In this document: in pieces, positions 7,661 through 14,716 of the stretch
Layout: every line of letters starts with the position of its first letter
Numbering within the stretch: the first letter of the stretch is position 1
Origin: Vicinamibacterales bacterium
GTDB taxonomy: Bacteria; Acidobacteriota; Vicinamibacteria; Vicinamibacterales; UBA2999
NCBI GenBank assembly: GCA_041394705.1
Contig: JAWKHS010000036.1
Span: 1-18,400 of the forward strand
Direction of reading: 5' to 3'
Length of the DNA stretch: 18,400 nt
The notes under the pieces: generated by a model
What the model was told of the DNA's origin: nothing
Seen by the model: only the letters and a program-made list of their open reading frames with translations
Databases searched by the model: none
Position numbers and translations under genes: made by a program

Positions 7661-8608
7661 ATGGCCGCCAGCCCCGCGCCCGACGCCACCACCGCCGCGC
7701 TCCGGCGCTTCAACCGGTTCTACACCGCACGGATCGGCGCCCTGGGCGGCCGATTCCTCGACACGCCGCACACGCTGACGGAGGCCCGCGTGCTCTACGA
7801 GCTCGGCGAGCGCGGCCCGGCCACGGCGGCCACGCTGGCCCAGGCGCTGGAGGTGGATCCGGCTCAGATCAGCCGGACCGTCGCACGGCTGCTCAGGGGC
7901 CGGCTCGTGTCGCGGGCGCGCGATCCCGAAGACGGCCGGGCGCACCGGCTGTCGCTCACGGCCGGCGGCCGGCGCGAGTTCCAGCGGCTCGACGCGCGCT
8001 CGGCGGAGCGGGCCGAGACGCTCGTCTCCTCCCTGTCGGCCTCCGATCGCGCCAGGCTGCAGGACGCGCTCCGCACGGTGGAGGCCCTGGTGTCCGGACA
8101 GGCGCCGTCCCGAGCGGTCCTGATCCGGCCCCACCGGCCCGGCGACTTCGGCTGGATCATCTCCCGCCACGGCGCGCTCTACGCGGAGGAGTACGGCTGG
8201 GACGGGTCGTTCGAGGCCTTCGTCGCCGGCGTGGCCAAGGAGATCCTCGAACGCTTCGACCCGCGCGTCGAAGGATGCTGGATCGCCGAGGTGGACGGAC
8301 GCACGGCCGGCTCGGTCTGCCTCGTGCGGAAGTCGGCCGCCGTGGCCAAGCTGCGGCTGCTCATCGTGGATCCGGCGGCCCGGGGGCTCGGCGTGGGCCA
8401 GCGGCTCGTGGACGAGTGCGTCGCGTTCGCCCGGCGCGCGGGCTACCGCAAGGTCACGCTCTGGACCAACGACATCCTCGACGCCGCCCGCCACATCTAC
8501 GAGAAGGCCGGCTTCGAACGCGTGGCCGTCAGCGCGCCCGAGACGGCGTTCGGCAAGACCCAGATCTTCGAGACCTGGGAGCTCGGCCTGGAGCCGCGAC
8601 GCCGGTGA
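7661..8608 (+). CDS. MarR-GNAT fusion protein
   Basis: A 315-residue two-domain protein. The N-terminal half is a MarR-type winged helix: the recognition helix lies in DPAQISRTVARLLRGRLV and the wing in RARDPEDGRAHRLSLT. The C-terminal half (from about residue 145) is a GNAT acyltransferase domain with the acetyl-CoA loop ARGLGVGQRL after the strand LRLLIVDP, and a typical ending YEKAGFERV. Such fusions are a known family; their substrates are mostly unknown. I use ATG 7661, with GAGGA a short 3 nt upstream; an alternative TTG at 7628 would put the start inside the operator palindrome and is unlikely. The stop overlaps the start of the methyltransferase gene (TGA inside GTGA), so the two are translated together. 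It may repress its own promoter through the palindrome at 7621-7634. Confidence 0.93.
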   Translation: MAASPAPDATTAALRRFNRFYTARIGALGGRFLDTPHTLTEARVLYELGERGPATAATLAQALEVDPAQISRTVARLLRGRLVSRARDPEDGRAHRLSLTAGGRREFQRLDARSAERAETLVSSLSASDRARLQDALRTVEALVSGQAPSRAVLIRPHRPGDFGWIISRHGALYAEEYGWDGSFEAFVAGVAKEILERFDPRVEGCWIAEVDGRTAGSVCLVRKSAAVAKLRLLIVDPAARGLGVGQRLVDECVAFARRAGYRKVTLWTNDILDAARHIYEKAGFERVAVSAPETAFGKTQIFETWELGLEPRRR

Positions 8609-9438
8609 GCGACCCGCGCGTGCACTACGTGCTCGGCCACGGGCCCGACGAACTGGCGCGGCTGGAACGGCAGGCCGGCATCTTCGAGGCGCCCACGATG
8701 GCCATGATCGAGCGCGCCGGCATCCGGTCCGGGATGCGCGTGCTGGACGTCGGCTGCGGGGCGGGCGACGTGTCGCTCCTGGTCTCGGACTTCGTCGGCC
8801 CGACCGGCGAGGTCATTGGCGTGGACCGCGCGCCCGAGGCCGTCGCGACCGCCCGCGGACGCGCCGTGGCGTCGGGGCGCCGGAACCTCACCTTCGTGGA
8901 GTCGTCGATCGACGCGCTCGCCGACGTTGGCCCCGTCGACGCCGTCGTCGGCCGGTTCGTGCTGATGCACCAGCCGGACCCGGCCGCCACGCTGCGGCGG
9001 GCCTCCAGGCTGGTGCGGTCGGGCGGCGCCGTCGCGCTGATGGAGTCGCACCTCGACGCGCTGGTGCTCGAATGGCACTCCTGGCCCGCGTCGGCCGCGT
9101 ACACGAACCTGCTCGACGTGATGCTGCGGACGATCAAGGCCGCCGGCGGGCGCACCGACATGGGCCTTCGCCTGCGGGGCACGTTCCTGGAGGCCGGGCT
9201 TCCCGATCCGGTCATCGACGTCCACGGCACCCTGGCCGGCCGAGACGCCGACCGGCTGTGCCGCTACATGGCCGACAGCCTGCGCTCGATGGCCGGGATG
9301 GCGCGCCAGCTCGGCGTCGCCTCGCTGCCGCCTCAGGAGATCGACGCCATGGAGCGCGGGATGCTCGATGATGCCGCCCGGCCCGGCGCCGTGATGAACG
9401 GCCCGGTGGTGGTGACGGCCTGGTCGCGGATGCCCTGA
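8605..9438 (+). CDS. Class I SAM-dependent methyltransferase
   Basis: A 277-residue cytoplasmic methyltransferase. Motif I is VLDVGCGAGDVS, followed about 20 residues later by the acidic end of strand 2 in VIGVDRAP, then a motif-IV-like FVLMHQPDP and LVRSGGAVALME, so the fold resembles UbiE-type enzymes. The C-terminal 120 residues (containing SWPASAAYTN and GRTDMGLRLRG) probably form the substrate pocket; I do not recognise the substrate class. GTG 8605 is chosen because it overlaps the stop of the MarR-GNAT gene (GTGA, 8605-8608), and the frame gives SDPRVHYVLGHGPDELARL, a normal N-terminus for this family. Coupling to an acetyltransferase suggests both may modify related small molecules or a drug, but that is an inference from position alone. 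Confidence 0.92.
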   Translation: MSDPRVHYVLGHGPDELARLERQAGIFEAPTMAMIERAGIRSGMRVLDVGCGAGDVSLLVSDFVGPTGEVIGVDRAPEAVATARGRAVASGRRNLTFVESSIDALADVGPVDAVVGRFVLMHQPDPAATLRRASRLVRSGGAVALMESHLDALVLEWHSWPASAAYTNLLDVMLRTIKAAGGRTDMGLRLRGTFLEAGLPDPVIDVHGTLAGRDADRLCRYMADSLRSMAGMARQLGVASLPPQEIDAMERGMLDDAARPGAVMNGPVVVTAWSRMP

Positions 9439-9452
9439 TCGGGACGCTCGGG

Positions 9453-9480
9453 CCCGGGCTGGACGCGCCGATGGCCCGGG
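9453..9480. terminator. GC-rich hairpin between convergent genes
   Basis: Arms CCCGGGC (9453-9459) and GCCCGGG (9474-9480) are perfectly complementary, with a 14-nt loop. It lies in the 49-bp gap between the tail-to-tail methyltransferase and beta-barrel genes, where a two-way terminator would be expected. There is no T-run on either side, so it is at best an atypical terminator. Confidence 0.3.
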
Positions 9481-9487
9481 GCGGCCG

Positions 9488-9970
9488 TCAGAACGACCAG
9501 CCCACGCCGAACTTCAACTCCGGGCTGTCGAGCGCGCCGATCTTGAACTCGAAGAAGAGGCCGCTCGTCTGTTCGACGCCGACCAGGAAATTGAGGCCGG
9601 CATCGCTCTCGGTGTCGCGATCGCGATTGGGACCCCGGTCGAACGAGTAGAAGTTGATGCCCGGGCCGCCGCCCGCGTAGATCCGCCACTGGTTCTGGCG
9701 CGGGAACTTGTACACGAACTCGAAGTTGAGGGCGATGAGCGTCACGTCGCTGCCCAGGCCGGCCTCGATGTTCGGGCGGAAGTGCACGCGGTCGGCGAGC
9801 GCGTCGGTTTCGAAATGGCCGCCGAAGTAGAACTGGTCGGGATCGATGGACACGCCGGCCCTGACACCCGCGCCCTGCGCCTGTGCCGTGGCGGGCAGCG
9901 CCGCGAGTGCCACGACGACGAGCAGAAAATTCACGAATGATGTAATTGCCGACGGTTTCCTGGTAAGCAT
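9488..9970 (-). CDS. Small outer-membrane beta-barrel protein
   Basis: A 160-residue secreted protein. Residues 1-32 form a signal peptide with a long hydrophobic core (FVNFLLVVVALAALPATAQA) and cleavage before QGAG. The mature part has alternating polar and apolar strands: FYFGGHFETDALADRVHFRP, then LIALNFEFVYKF, WRIYAGGGPGINFYSF, LNFLVGVEQT and FFEFKIGALD. It ends in the aromatic GVGWSF expected for BamA recognition of an outer-membrane protein. The size suits an eight-stranded OmpA/OmpW-like barrel. The start at 9970 has AAGGGGGG a few bases upstream; the frame is open beyond it but extends into the neighbouring gene. It lies 49 bp behind the exported methyltransferase gene on the same strand, so the two may be cotranscribed. 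The function is unknown. Confidence 0.85.
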   Translation of the reverse strand: MLTRKPSAITSFVNFLLVVVALAALPATAQAQGAGVRAGVSIDPDQFYFGGHFETDALADRVHFRPNIEAGLGSDVTLIALNFEFVYKFPRQNQWRIYAGGGPGINFYSFDRGPNRDRDTESDAGLNFLVGVEQTSGLFFEFKIGALDSPELKFGVGWSF

Positions 9971-10019
9971 TCGCCCCCCTTGGCCCAGAAAGAGCACGCC
10001 GCGTGCCAGTGTGGCCCCG

Positions 10020-10685
10020 TCAGGGCGCATCCGTGCGGGTCAGCACCAGGACGTGCTGCCACGGCAGCTCGTTCCGGACGCCCGACAGGCGGAAGCCTTC
10101 GGGTTCGAGCTCCGCCTTCACCTCGGCGACGCTCATCTTGTGCTCGGGCCTGATGGGAATGGACGGATCTTCCTTCCGGTACTCGAGCAGCACCAGGCGG
10201 CCGGTCCGCTTCAGCGCCGCGCGCAGCTTGCGCACGAAGACCTGTGGCTCGCGCAGTTCGTGGTACACGTCCACCATCAGGGCCAGGTCGAGCGTGTCGG
10301 AGGGTAACCGCGGATCGTCGGGCGCGCCGAGCACCGTCTCGACGTTCGTGATGGAGGACTGGGCCAGCCGCCGGCGCAGCAGTGCGATCATGCCGGGCTG
10401 GATGTCGGTGGCGAACACCTTGCCGGTGGGGCCCACCTCGCGGGCCATGCGGACGGTGTAGTACCCGGATCCCGCCCCGATGTCGGCCACCACCTGTCCG
10501 GGCGAGAGCTCGAGCGCCTTCACGGCGCGGGTCGTGGCCTCTTCCGCCTCGCGCTCGGGCCGCTCGAGCCATCCGGCGCCCTCGACGCTCATGACGGGCG
10601 CGATCGGCCGTCCCGTGACGGGGTGGCGGGTCTGCGCCGACAGGACGGCGACCCACACCGCGCAGGCCGCGGTGATGGCCCACAT
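10020..10685 (-). CDS. SAM methyltransferase-like protein with N-terminal signal/anchor
   Basis: A 221-residue class I SAM-dependent methyltransferase fold with an N-terminal hydrophobic segment (MWAITAACAVWVAVLSA) that reads as a signal peptide or membrane anchor. Motif I is VVADIGAGSGYYTVRMA, then VFATDIQPGM for the ribose-binding acidic residue, LDLALMVDVYHEL for motif IV and GRLVLLEYRKED beyond. The linker HPVTGRPIAPVMSVEGAGW and WLERPEREAEE resembles a family seen in Acidobacteriota and Planctomycetes that I know only as hypothetical methyltransferases. The ATG at 10685 has GGCGGA 8 nt upstream; a GTG at 10754 would add 23 Arg-rich residues and still keep the hydrophobic segment. A SAM enzyme outside the cytoplasm is odd, so cytoplasm-facing anchoring is the likelier reading. 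The beta-barrel gene follows in the same direction. Confidence 0.85.
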   Translation of the reverse strand: MWAITAACAVWVAVLSAQTRHPVTGRPIAPVMSVEGAGWLERPEREAEEATTRAVKALELSPGQVVADIGAGSGYYTVRMAREVGPTGKVFATDIQPGMIALLRRRLAQSSITNVETVLGAPDDPRLPSDTLDLALMVDVYHELREPQVFVRKLRAALKRTGRLVLLEYRKEDPSIPIRPEHKMSVAEVKAELEPEGFRLSGVRNELPWQHVLVLTRTDAP

Positions 10686-10822
10686 GAGGACGATCCGCCG
10701 GCCGGGGCGCGGGCCGGCGGTCCGGGCGTCGTGCGCGGCGCCGCCTCGTGTCACCGGGGCATCGTACCGGCCGTCCTGGCGCGGGTCAATCGGCGGCGCG
10801 CCGGGGCGCCCGTCGGACCCGA

Positions 10823-10828
10823 TAGAAT
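10823..10828 (+). promoter_or_regulatory. Candidate -10 box of the DUF1015 gene
   Basis: TAGAAT at 10823-10828 differs from TATAAT in one base and lies 11 nt before the ATG at 10840. The GAGG ribosome site (10831-10834) falls in the short leader. No clear -35 is visible. Initiation about 7 nt downstream would leave a leader of only a few bases. Confidence 0.4.
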
Positions 10829-10839
10829 GTGAGGCTCTC

Positions 10840-12054
10840 ATGGCTGCGCTTTTCCCCTTCGCCGCTCTCCGTCCGACACCCCAGACCGTGGCGCGCGTGG
10901 CCTCGGTCCCGTACGACGTCGTGAACACCGAGGAAGCCCGCGCGCTGGCCGGCGACGAGCCGCTGAGCTTCCTGCGCGTGTCGCGTCCGGAAATCGAGGA
11001 CCCGCCCGGCGCGTCCCCCTACGCCGACGCCGTGTACCAGCGCGCGGCCGACAACTTCGACGTGCTCCGGCGCGCCGCGCCCCTCGTGGTCGAGACGACG
11101 CCCAGCGTGTACGTCTACCGCCTCCACATGGGCGCGCACGTGCAGACGGGCGTCGCCGGCTGCTATTCGGTGGCCGAGTACGAGGCGGGGCTCATCAAGA
11201 AGCACGAGAAGACGCGTCCCGACAAGGAGGACGATCGCACCCGGCATCTCCTGACGCTGCGGGCGCAGACCGGCCCCGTGTTCCTCACCTATCGGACCTC
11301 GGCCGCCGTCGACCGCGTGGTCGCCGCGACGACCGCGGGCGAGCCCCTCTTCGACTTCACGGCGGTGGACGGGGTGCGGCACGTCGTGTGGCGGGTGCCG
11401 GACGGCGGCGTGGAGGCGATCGTGGCCGCGTTCGCGAACGTGCCGGCCCTCTACATCGCCGACGGGCACCATCGCGCGGCCAGCGCCTGGCGCGCCCACC
11501 AGCAGCTGGCGGCCGAGGGCCCGGGCGAGCACGATCGGTTCCTGGCCGTCGCGTTTCCCGACGACCAGGTGCAGGTGCTGCCCTACAACCGCGTCGTGCG
11601 CGACTTGAACGGGCTCTCGCCGGCGGCGTTCCGCGAGGCCCTGGCCGCGCGGGTGTCGGTCGTCGACGGCGGCGGGGCCACGCCGGCCCGCAAGGGCCTC
11701 GTGGCCATGTATCTCGAAGGCGCGTGGACCACGCTGGACCTCGGGCCGGCGCCCGCGGGACTGGCGGTGGATCTGGCGCTCGACGTGAGCCGCCTGCAGG
11801 ACCTGGTGCTGGGGCCCGTGCTGGGTATCCACGACGTCCGTACGGACAAGCGCATCGACTTCGTCGGCGGCATCCGCGGCACCGCGGAGCTCGAGCGGCT
11901 CGTGGACGGCGGGAGCTACGCCGTGGCCTTCTCGCACGTGCCCGTATCGGTGGAGGACCTGATGCTCGTGTCGGACGCCGGGGGCATCATGCCGCCCAAG
12001 TCCACCTGGTTCGAGCCGAAGCTGCGGGACGGCGTGCTCAGCCACCTCGTGTGA
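10840..12054 (+). CDS. DUF1015 family protein
   Basis: A 404-residue protein of the DUF1015 family, often named SerC-associated in genome annotations. Signature pieces are FPFAALRPTP with VASVPYDVVN at the N-terminus, KKHEKTRPDKEDDR (120-133), YIADGHHRAASAW (205-217) and TDKRIDFVGG near the C-terminus. No reaction is established for the family. The conserved GHHR with acidic neighbours suggests a metal or phosphate site, which is an inference. The next gene downstream is serC, the usual partner of this family, so a role linked to serine or phosphoserine metabolism is plausible. GAGG at 10831-10834 gives a good ribosome site, spacing 5, which settles the start. It is divergent from the methyltransferase at 10020-10685. 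Confidence 0.92.
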   Translation: MAALFPFAALRPTPQTVARVASVPYDVVNTEEARALAGDEPLSFLRVSRPEIEDPPGASPYADAVYQRAADNFDVLRRAAPLVVETTPSVYVYRLHMGAHVQTGVAGCYSVAEYEAGLIKKHEKTRPDKEDDRTRHLLTLRAQTGPVFLTYRTSAAVDRVVAATTAGEPLFDFTAVDGVRHVVWRVPDGGVEAIVAAFANVPALYIADGHHRAASAWRAHQQLAAEGPGEHDRFLAVAFPDDQVQVLPYNRVVRDLNGLSPAAFREALAARVSVVDGGGATPARKGLVAMYLEGAWTTLDLGPAPAGLAVDLALDVSRLQDLVLGPVLGIHDVRTDKRIDFVGGIRGTAELERLVDGGSYAVAFSHVPVSVEDLMLVSDAGGIMPPKSTWFEPKLRDGVLSHLV

Positions 12055-12157
12055 CCCGTTTTCCATCACCGTGCCGCGGCGGCCGTCGGCCTCGACCCGC
12101 CGCGCGCGTCTCTGCCATCATCCGACCGTTGTCTCGCCACGCCCGGGCCTTCCTGCC

Positions 12158-13243
12158 ATGACCAACCGCATCCACAACTTCTCCGCCGGCCCCGCCATCC
12201 TTCCCGAGCCCGTCCTCCTCGAAGCCCAGCGCGATCTGGTCTCGCTGCCCGGCGTCGGCATGTCGGTGCTCGAGATCAGCCACCGTTCGAAGACGTTCGA
12301 GGCGATTCTGGCCAACGCCGAGGCCGATCTGCGCGCGCTCGGCGGCGTGCCCGACAACTACAAGGTGCTGTTCCTCCAGGGCGGCGCGTCGATGCAGTTC
12401 TCGATGGTGCCGTTGAACCTCCTGACGCCGGGCGCCACCGCCGACTACATCGTGACGGGCGGCTGGTCGCAGAAGGCCGTGAAGGAGGCCAAGCGCGTCG
12501 GGACGGTCCACGTCGCCGCCACGACGGAGGGCGAGAACTTCTCGCGCGTCCCGCGGCAGGACGAGCTGACGCTGACGCCGGGCGCCGCCTACGTGCACTT
12601 CACGACCAACAACACGCTGTTCGGGACGGAGTGGGCCGTGGAGCCGTCGCCGGGCGACGCCCCGCTCGTGGCCGACGCCTCGTCGGACATCTTCAGCCGG
12701 CCCATCGACGTGTCGAAGTACGGCCTCATCTATGCCGGCGCCCAGAAGAACCTCGGCCCGTCCGGGGTCACGCTGGTCATCGTGCGCGAGGACCTGCTGG
12801 CACGGTCCAGCGCGTCGCTCCACACCATGATGAACTACGCGACCCACGCGGAGAACGGGTCGATGTACAACACGCCCCCCTGCTTCGGCATCTACCTGAT
12901 GGGCCTCGTGATGAAGTGGGCGCTCGCCCAGGGCGGCCTGTCCGCGATCGCGGCGGCGAACGAGCGCAAGGCGACGGCCCTCTACGCCGAAATCGATCGC
13001 ACCGGGTTCTACCGGGGCACGGCCGCGAAGGACAGCCGGTCGCGGATGAACATCACGTTCCGGCTCCCCTCGGAAGATCTGGAGAAGCAGTTCGTCAAGG
13101 AGTCCACGGCCGCCGGCCTCGATGGCTTGAAGGGCCACCGGTCGGTCGGCGGGATGCGGGCGTCGATCTACAACGCCTTCCCCGAGGCCGGCATCACGGC
13201 GCTCGTGGACTTCATGCGGGAGTTCGAGCGGAAGAACGGGTAG
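12158..13243 (+). CDS. serC: Phosphoserine aminotransferase
   Basis: A 361-residue PLP enzyme that converts 3-phosphohydroxypyruvate and glutamate to phosphoserine and 2-oxoglutarate in serine synthesis; it can also serve pyridoxal phosphate synthesis. Length is normal for SerC. Visible landmarks: NFSAGPAILPEPVL at the N-terminus, EISHRSKTF (39-47), the phosphate-binding GGASMQF (75-81), SSDIFSRPIDV, the PLP lysine K197 in YAGAQKNLGPSG, and SVGGMRASIYNA near the C-terminus. The ATG at 12158 begins the conserved N-terminus directly. There is no obvious Shine-Dalgarno and the 103-bp gap to the DUF1015 gene has no clear promoter, so it may be translated from the same message. The heptamer repeat cluster starts 17 bp after its stop. 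Confidence 0.97.
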   Translation: MTNRIHNFSAGPAILPEPVLLEAQRDLVSLPGVGMSVLEISHRSKTFEAILANAEADLRALGGVPDNYKVLFLQGGASMQFSMVPLNLLTPGATADYIVTGGWSQKAVKEAKRVGTVHVAATTEGENFSRVPRQDELTLTPGAAYVHFTTNNTLFGTEWAVEPSPGDAPLVADASSDIFSRPIDVSKYGLIYAGAQKNLGPSGVTLVIVREDLLARSSASLHTMMNYATHAENGSMYNTPPCFGIYLMGLVMKWALAQGGLSAIAAANERKATALYAEIDRTGFYRGTAAKDSRSRMNITFRLPSEDLEKQFVKESTAAGLDGLKGHRSVGGMRASIYNAFPEAGITALVDFMREFERKNG

Positions 13244-13260
13244 GGGGAACTGACGCAGCA

Positions 13261-13311
13261 GGGACTCGGGACTCGGGACCAGGGACCAGGGGATCACGCT
13301 GTCACGCTGTC
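13261..13311. repeat. Tandem heptamer repeats and an octamer duplication after serC
   Basis: Five units in a row: GGGACTC twice (13261-13274), GGGACCA twice (13275-13288) and GGGGATC (13289-13295). A perfect tandem octamer follows, ACGCTGTC twice (13296-13311). The run fills most of the gap between serC and mqnB. A shorter run of the same heptamer theme follows the TPR gene at 17020-17040. Confidence 0.85.
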
Positions 13312-13327
13312 TCAGTCTGATTACGGT

Positions 13328-13897
13328 ATGTCGGCTTCACGCGTGCTCGTCGTCGCCGCCACCCCCCGCGAGCTCGCGGAGGGAGAGGACTGGGACGGGC
13401 TCGTGTGCGGGGTGGGGCCGGTGGACGCGGGGATCGCCACCGCGTCGGCGATCGCGCGCGTGCGGCCGCTGGCCATCGTGCACGTCGGCATCGCCGGGGC
13501 ACGGGCGGCGTCGGGGCTGGTGCCGCCGGCGCTCGTCATCGGCGGCGGGAGCCTTTACTGCGATCTCGGAGTCCCGGAGCAGTGGGCGCCGCGGCGGCTG
13601 TCGCCGGACGCGCGCCTGCTCGCGGCGGCCCGGCGCGCCCTGCCAGGGAGCGTGGAGCGCGTGATCGGCACGAGCGGCCGGGTGGGACAGACGTCGGGAT
13701 GCGACGTCGAGGCGATGGAGGGCTTCGCCGTGCTGCGGGCGGCGGCGCTCGCCGGAGTGCCCGCCATCGAGGTCCGGGCGATCTCGAACGCCGTCGAGGA
13801 GCCCGACCGGTCCCGCTGGCGGTTCGGCGACGCGTGCGCGGCCATCGTCGATGCGACGCCGGCGCTGGCGCGCGAGGTGGCGGCATGCCTGAGCTGA
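13328..13897 (+). CDS. mqnB: Futalosine hydrolase (nucleoside phosphorylase family)
   Basis: A 189-residue protein of the purine nucleosidase/MTAN fold. MqnB splits futalosine to dehypoxanthine futalosine and hypoxanthine in the futalosine route to menaquinone. Visible pieces: VLVVAATPRELAE at the N-terminus, VCGVGPVDAG, IVHVGIAGA, then CDVEAMEGFAVLRAA for the ribose- and base-side loop and EVRAISNAVEEPDRSRWRF for the catalytic end with an Asn where other nucleosidases often keep Asp. It is at the short end of the family. Its last 13 bp overlap mqnD, the next-but-one step of the same pathway, which makes the assignment firm against MTA/SAH nucleosidase. The ATG at 13328 lacks a clear ribosome site. 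Confidence 0.9.
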   Translation: MSASRVLVVAATPRELAEGEDWDGLVCGVGPVDAGIATASAIARVRPLAIVHVGIAGARAASGLVPPALVIGGGSLYCDLGVPEQWAPRRLSPDARLLAAARRALPGSVERVIGTSGRVGQTSGCDVEAMEGFAVLRAAALAGVPAIEVRAISNAVEEPDRSRWRFGDACAAIVDATPALAREVAACLS

Positions 13898-14673
13898 GCT
13901 TCGGCTTCTCGCCCTGCCCGAACGACACGTTCGCGTTCCACGCGCTCGTCCACGGCCTGATCGACGCCCCGTTCACCCTGCGGCCCGTCCTGCTCGATAT
14001 CGAGGAACTGAACCGCCGCGCGCACGAGGGGGCGTTCGAGCTCACGAAGCTGAGCGTCGGCGCCTTCGCGGCGGTGGGCGAGCGGTATCGCCTGCTGCGC
14101 TCGGGCGCCGCGCTGGGGCACGGCGTGGGACCGCTCGTGGTGACCCGCGCGCCTTCGACACTGGCGGCCGCCGCGGCGGGACGGATCGCGATTCCGGGCC
14201 GGGAGACCACTGCGTACCGGCTGCTCCGGCTGGCCGCCCCCGCGCTGGGAGAGGTGGTGGAGGTGCGGTACGACCGGATTCTCGGCGCGGTGGAGCGGGG
14301 CGAGGTCGACGCAGGCCTGATCATCCACGAGAGCCGCTTCACCTACATGGAGCACGGCCTGCACCGGGCCATCGATCTCGGGGACTGGTGGGAGCAGGAG
14401 ACCGGGCTGCCCGTCCCTCTCGCGGGCATCTGCGCGCGCGCGGACGTCGATCCGTCACTGGCGGCGGCCGCGGAGCGAGCCATCCGGGCGTCCGTGGCCC
14501 ATGCCTTCGCGCACCCCGAAGCCAGCCGCGCCTACGTCCGGGCGCACTCGCAGGAGATGTCCGACGAGGTGTGCGACCAACACATCCGGCTGTACGTGAA
14601 CGAACACAGCCTCGACGTCGGCGACGACGGACTTCGGGCGATCCTGCGGCTGTCGGAGGCCACGGCCGGCTGA
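13885..14673 (+). CDS. mqnD: 1,4-dihydroxy-6-naphthoate synthase
   Basis: A 262-residue enzyme of the MqnA/MqnD family, with a periplasmic-binding-protein-like fold, that makes 1,4-dihydroxy-6-naphthoate from cyclic dehypoxanthine futalosine in menaquinone synthesis. The family signature SPCPNDTFAFHAL is at 9-21, followed by LDIEELNRRA (38-47), LTKLSVGAF (53-61), PGRETTAYRLL (104-114) and GLIIHESRFTY (144-154), whose H148 matches the conserved histidine thought to be catalytic. The SPCPNDTF and IIHESRFTY motifs favour MqnD over MqnA. The ATG at 13885 lies inside the end of mqnB (13-bp overlap), so the genes are translated together. Other pathway genes (mqnA, mqnC, mqnE) are not in the window. 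Confidence 0.95.
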   Translation: MPELSFGFSPCPNDTFAFHALVHGLIDAPFTLRPVLLDIEELNRRAHEGAFELTKLSVGAFAAVGERYRLLRSGAALGHGVGPLVVTRAPSTLAAAAAGRIAIPGRETTAYRLLRLAAPALGEVVEVRYDRILGAVERGEVDAGLIIHESRFTYMEHGLHRAIDLGDWWEQETGLPVPLAGICARADVDPSLAAAAERAIRASVAHAFAHPEASRAYVRAHSQEMSDEVCDQHIRLYVNEHSLDVGDDGLRAILRLSEATAG

Positions 14674-14679
14674 GCGCCC

Positions 14680-14698
14680 GGCGCGGGCATGCCGCGCC
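14680..14698. terminator. Hairpin between convergent mqnD and pcnB
   Basis: GGCGCGG, loop GCATG, CCGCGCC: a perfect 7-bp stem with a 5-nt loop 6 bp after the mqnD stop, in the 43-bp tail-to-tail gap. It lacks a T-run, so intrinsic termination is uncertain; it may act as a two-way terminator or mRNA 3'-end stabiliser. Confidence 0.4.
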
Positions 14699-14716
14699 CC
14701 CGCGAGGCCGCGCTGC

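Noticed and set aside
10755..10928. Further N-terminal extension of the methyltransferase at 10020-10685
   Set aside because: It would overlap the start of the divergent DUF1015 gene and is Arg/Gly-rich without family likeness; the ATG at 10685 sits right before the hydrophobic segment.
12038..13297. Long minus-strand open frame (419 codons) opposite serC
   Set aside because: SerC on the plus strand is unmistakable; the opposite frame is rich in Arg, His and Gly with no recognisable fold and is expected in high-GC DNA.
13261..13311. CRISPR array
   Set aside because: Units are 7-8 bp and tandem, without spacers; no cas genes are nearby.
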